DNA from: Paenibacillus sp. PAMC 26794
GTDB taxonomy: Bacteria; Bacillota; Bacilli; Paenibacillales; Paenibacillaceae
Length of the DNA: 64,000 bases
Assembly: GCF_000316035.1 (NCBI RefSeq)
Contig: NZ_ANHX01000052.1
Span: 1 to 64,000 of the forward strand
Reading direction: 5' to 3'
The notes beneath the pieces are model-generated. The model saw only the letters and a program-made list of their open reading frames with translations, had not been told where the DNA came from and did no database searches. The translations under genes and the position numbers were made by a program. Positions 63,668 through 64,000 of this stretch are shown piece by piece. The stretch's first letter is position 1. Every line of letters begins with the position of its first letter.

Positions 63668-64000
63668 AATTTGCAGCCTCCATAATCTCATCTCTTATAT
63701 TTTTCAAATCCTCAGAATTTTGTTGTACATCTGATAAATTTCCTATTTCAATTAAATCTAGGATATTAACACTTACATGTTTTTTTTCTTTGCTCTCGAC
63801 TAACTTGTAAGCTAAACCTAACCTTTGTAGGTTAGTAGATGCAATTATGGAATGTCCTTTTTGAATGAATTCTCGGAACATTGTTGCAGCATTATCAATA
63901 TAACTAACATCTAGTGCTGATTCAGGAGTTTCACAAATAAATGAATTTTTAGATCCAGTCAATTCATAAGCAAGATGTAATAAGGCTAATCTCATAGCAA
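63645..64000 (-). CDS. ABC/SMC-like ATPase, C-terminal part (cut by window edge)
   Basis: The visible 118 or so codons are the end of an ABC-type ATPase: MRLALLHLAYEL follows where the signature motif should lie, and FICETPESALDVSY is a Walker B and D-loop, with HSIIASTNLQ as a switch-like segment. The frame is open to base 64000, so the ATG at 63995 is almost surely internal. First visible gene of the ATPase-middle component-nuclease-methyltransferase run. Confidence 0.75.
   Translation of the reverse strand, partial: AMRLALLHLAYELTGSKNSFICETPESALDVSYIDNAATMFREFIQKGHSIIASTNLQRLGLAYKLVESKEKKHVSVNILDLIEIGNLSDVQQNSEDLKNIRDEIMEAANYDHKGAD

Overview
The window looks like a chromosomal stretch of an endospore-forming Gram-positive bacterium of the Paenibacillus/Bacillales type. 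The signs are a tricistronic GerA-family germinant receptor, strong AGGAGG-type Shine-Dalgarno sites, TTG/GTG starts, a tellurite-type (ter) stress locus with an ECF-sigma-like promoter, and many lipobox proteins. No rRNA, tRNA or CRISPR array was seen.

Layout. 1-5000: an IS4-family transposase at the edge, then a lipoprotein, a NERD-domain protein and a 3-hydroxyisobutyrate-dehydrogenase-like enzyme, each as a single gene on the minus strand. 4976-16937 (minus): a tightly overlapped five-gene non-ribosomal peptide operon. NRPS1 reads C(degenerate)-A-T and NRPS2 reads C-A-T-C-T-C; they are followed by an alpha/beta hydrolase with a Cys in place of the nucleophilic Ser, an MFS exporter and a RidA-like protein lacking the key Arg. 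The two adenylation codes read as Gln and Ser. No thioesterase domain is fused to the line, so the free-standing Cys hydrolase is the obvious candidate for release. 17309-21070 (plus): a germinant receptor in the order B-A-C. 21120-23830: small membrane proteins and lipoproteins, including two microproteins and one gene with an internal amber codon.

24055-36188 (minus): a large ter locus. It holds an XpaC/TelA pair with its own sigma-A-type promoter; a biosynthetic set (CitE-like aldolase starting at CTG, PRTase-TRSP, StiP-PELOTA protein, HAD phosphatase, ATP-grasp ligase) chained by 4-bp overlaps; and TerB, four TerD-family proteins and TerC, preceded by a TGAAAC-N16-CGTA promoter of the sigma-W type. 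36563-43315 (minus) is a complete Wadjet-like SMC anti-plasmid system in the order jetD-jetA-jetB-jetC. 43522-49874 holds a plus-strand protein of unknown function, galactokinase, and a plus-strand operon of MFS exporter, HExxH protease, MerR/TipAS regulator and membrane protein.

49974-64000 is an accessory, partly low-GC region that looks like a decaying defence or conflict island. It has two direct-repeat copies of a MazG-like plus PLD-helicase gene pair, both helicases broken. It also has a truncated TPR-like regulator, a secreted matrixin-type protease, a lipoprotein, a frameshifted WXG100 polymorphic toxin with a probable immunity gene, and a HEPN-like/XRE divergent pair. At the right edge is a candidate ABC-three-component system: ABC ATPase (partial), small middle component, PD-(D/E)xK nuclease and DNA methyltransferase.

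The strongest candidates for undescribed biology are the Gln/Ser NRPS operon with its Cys hydrolase and Arg-less RidA, and the ATPase/middle-component/nuclease/methyltransferase cluster. All functional calls are from reading the sequence; no database search was possible.
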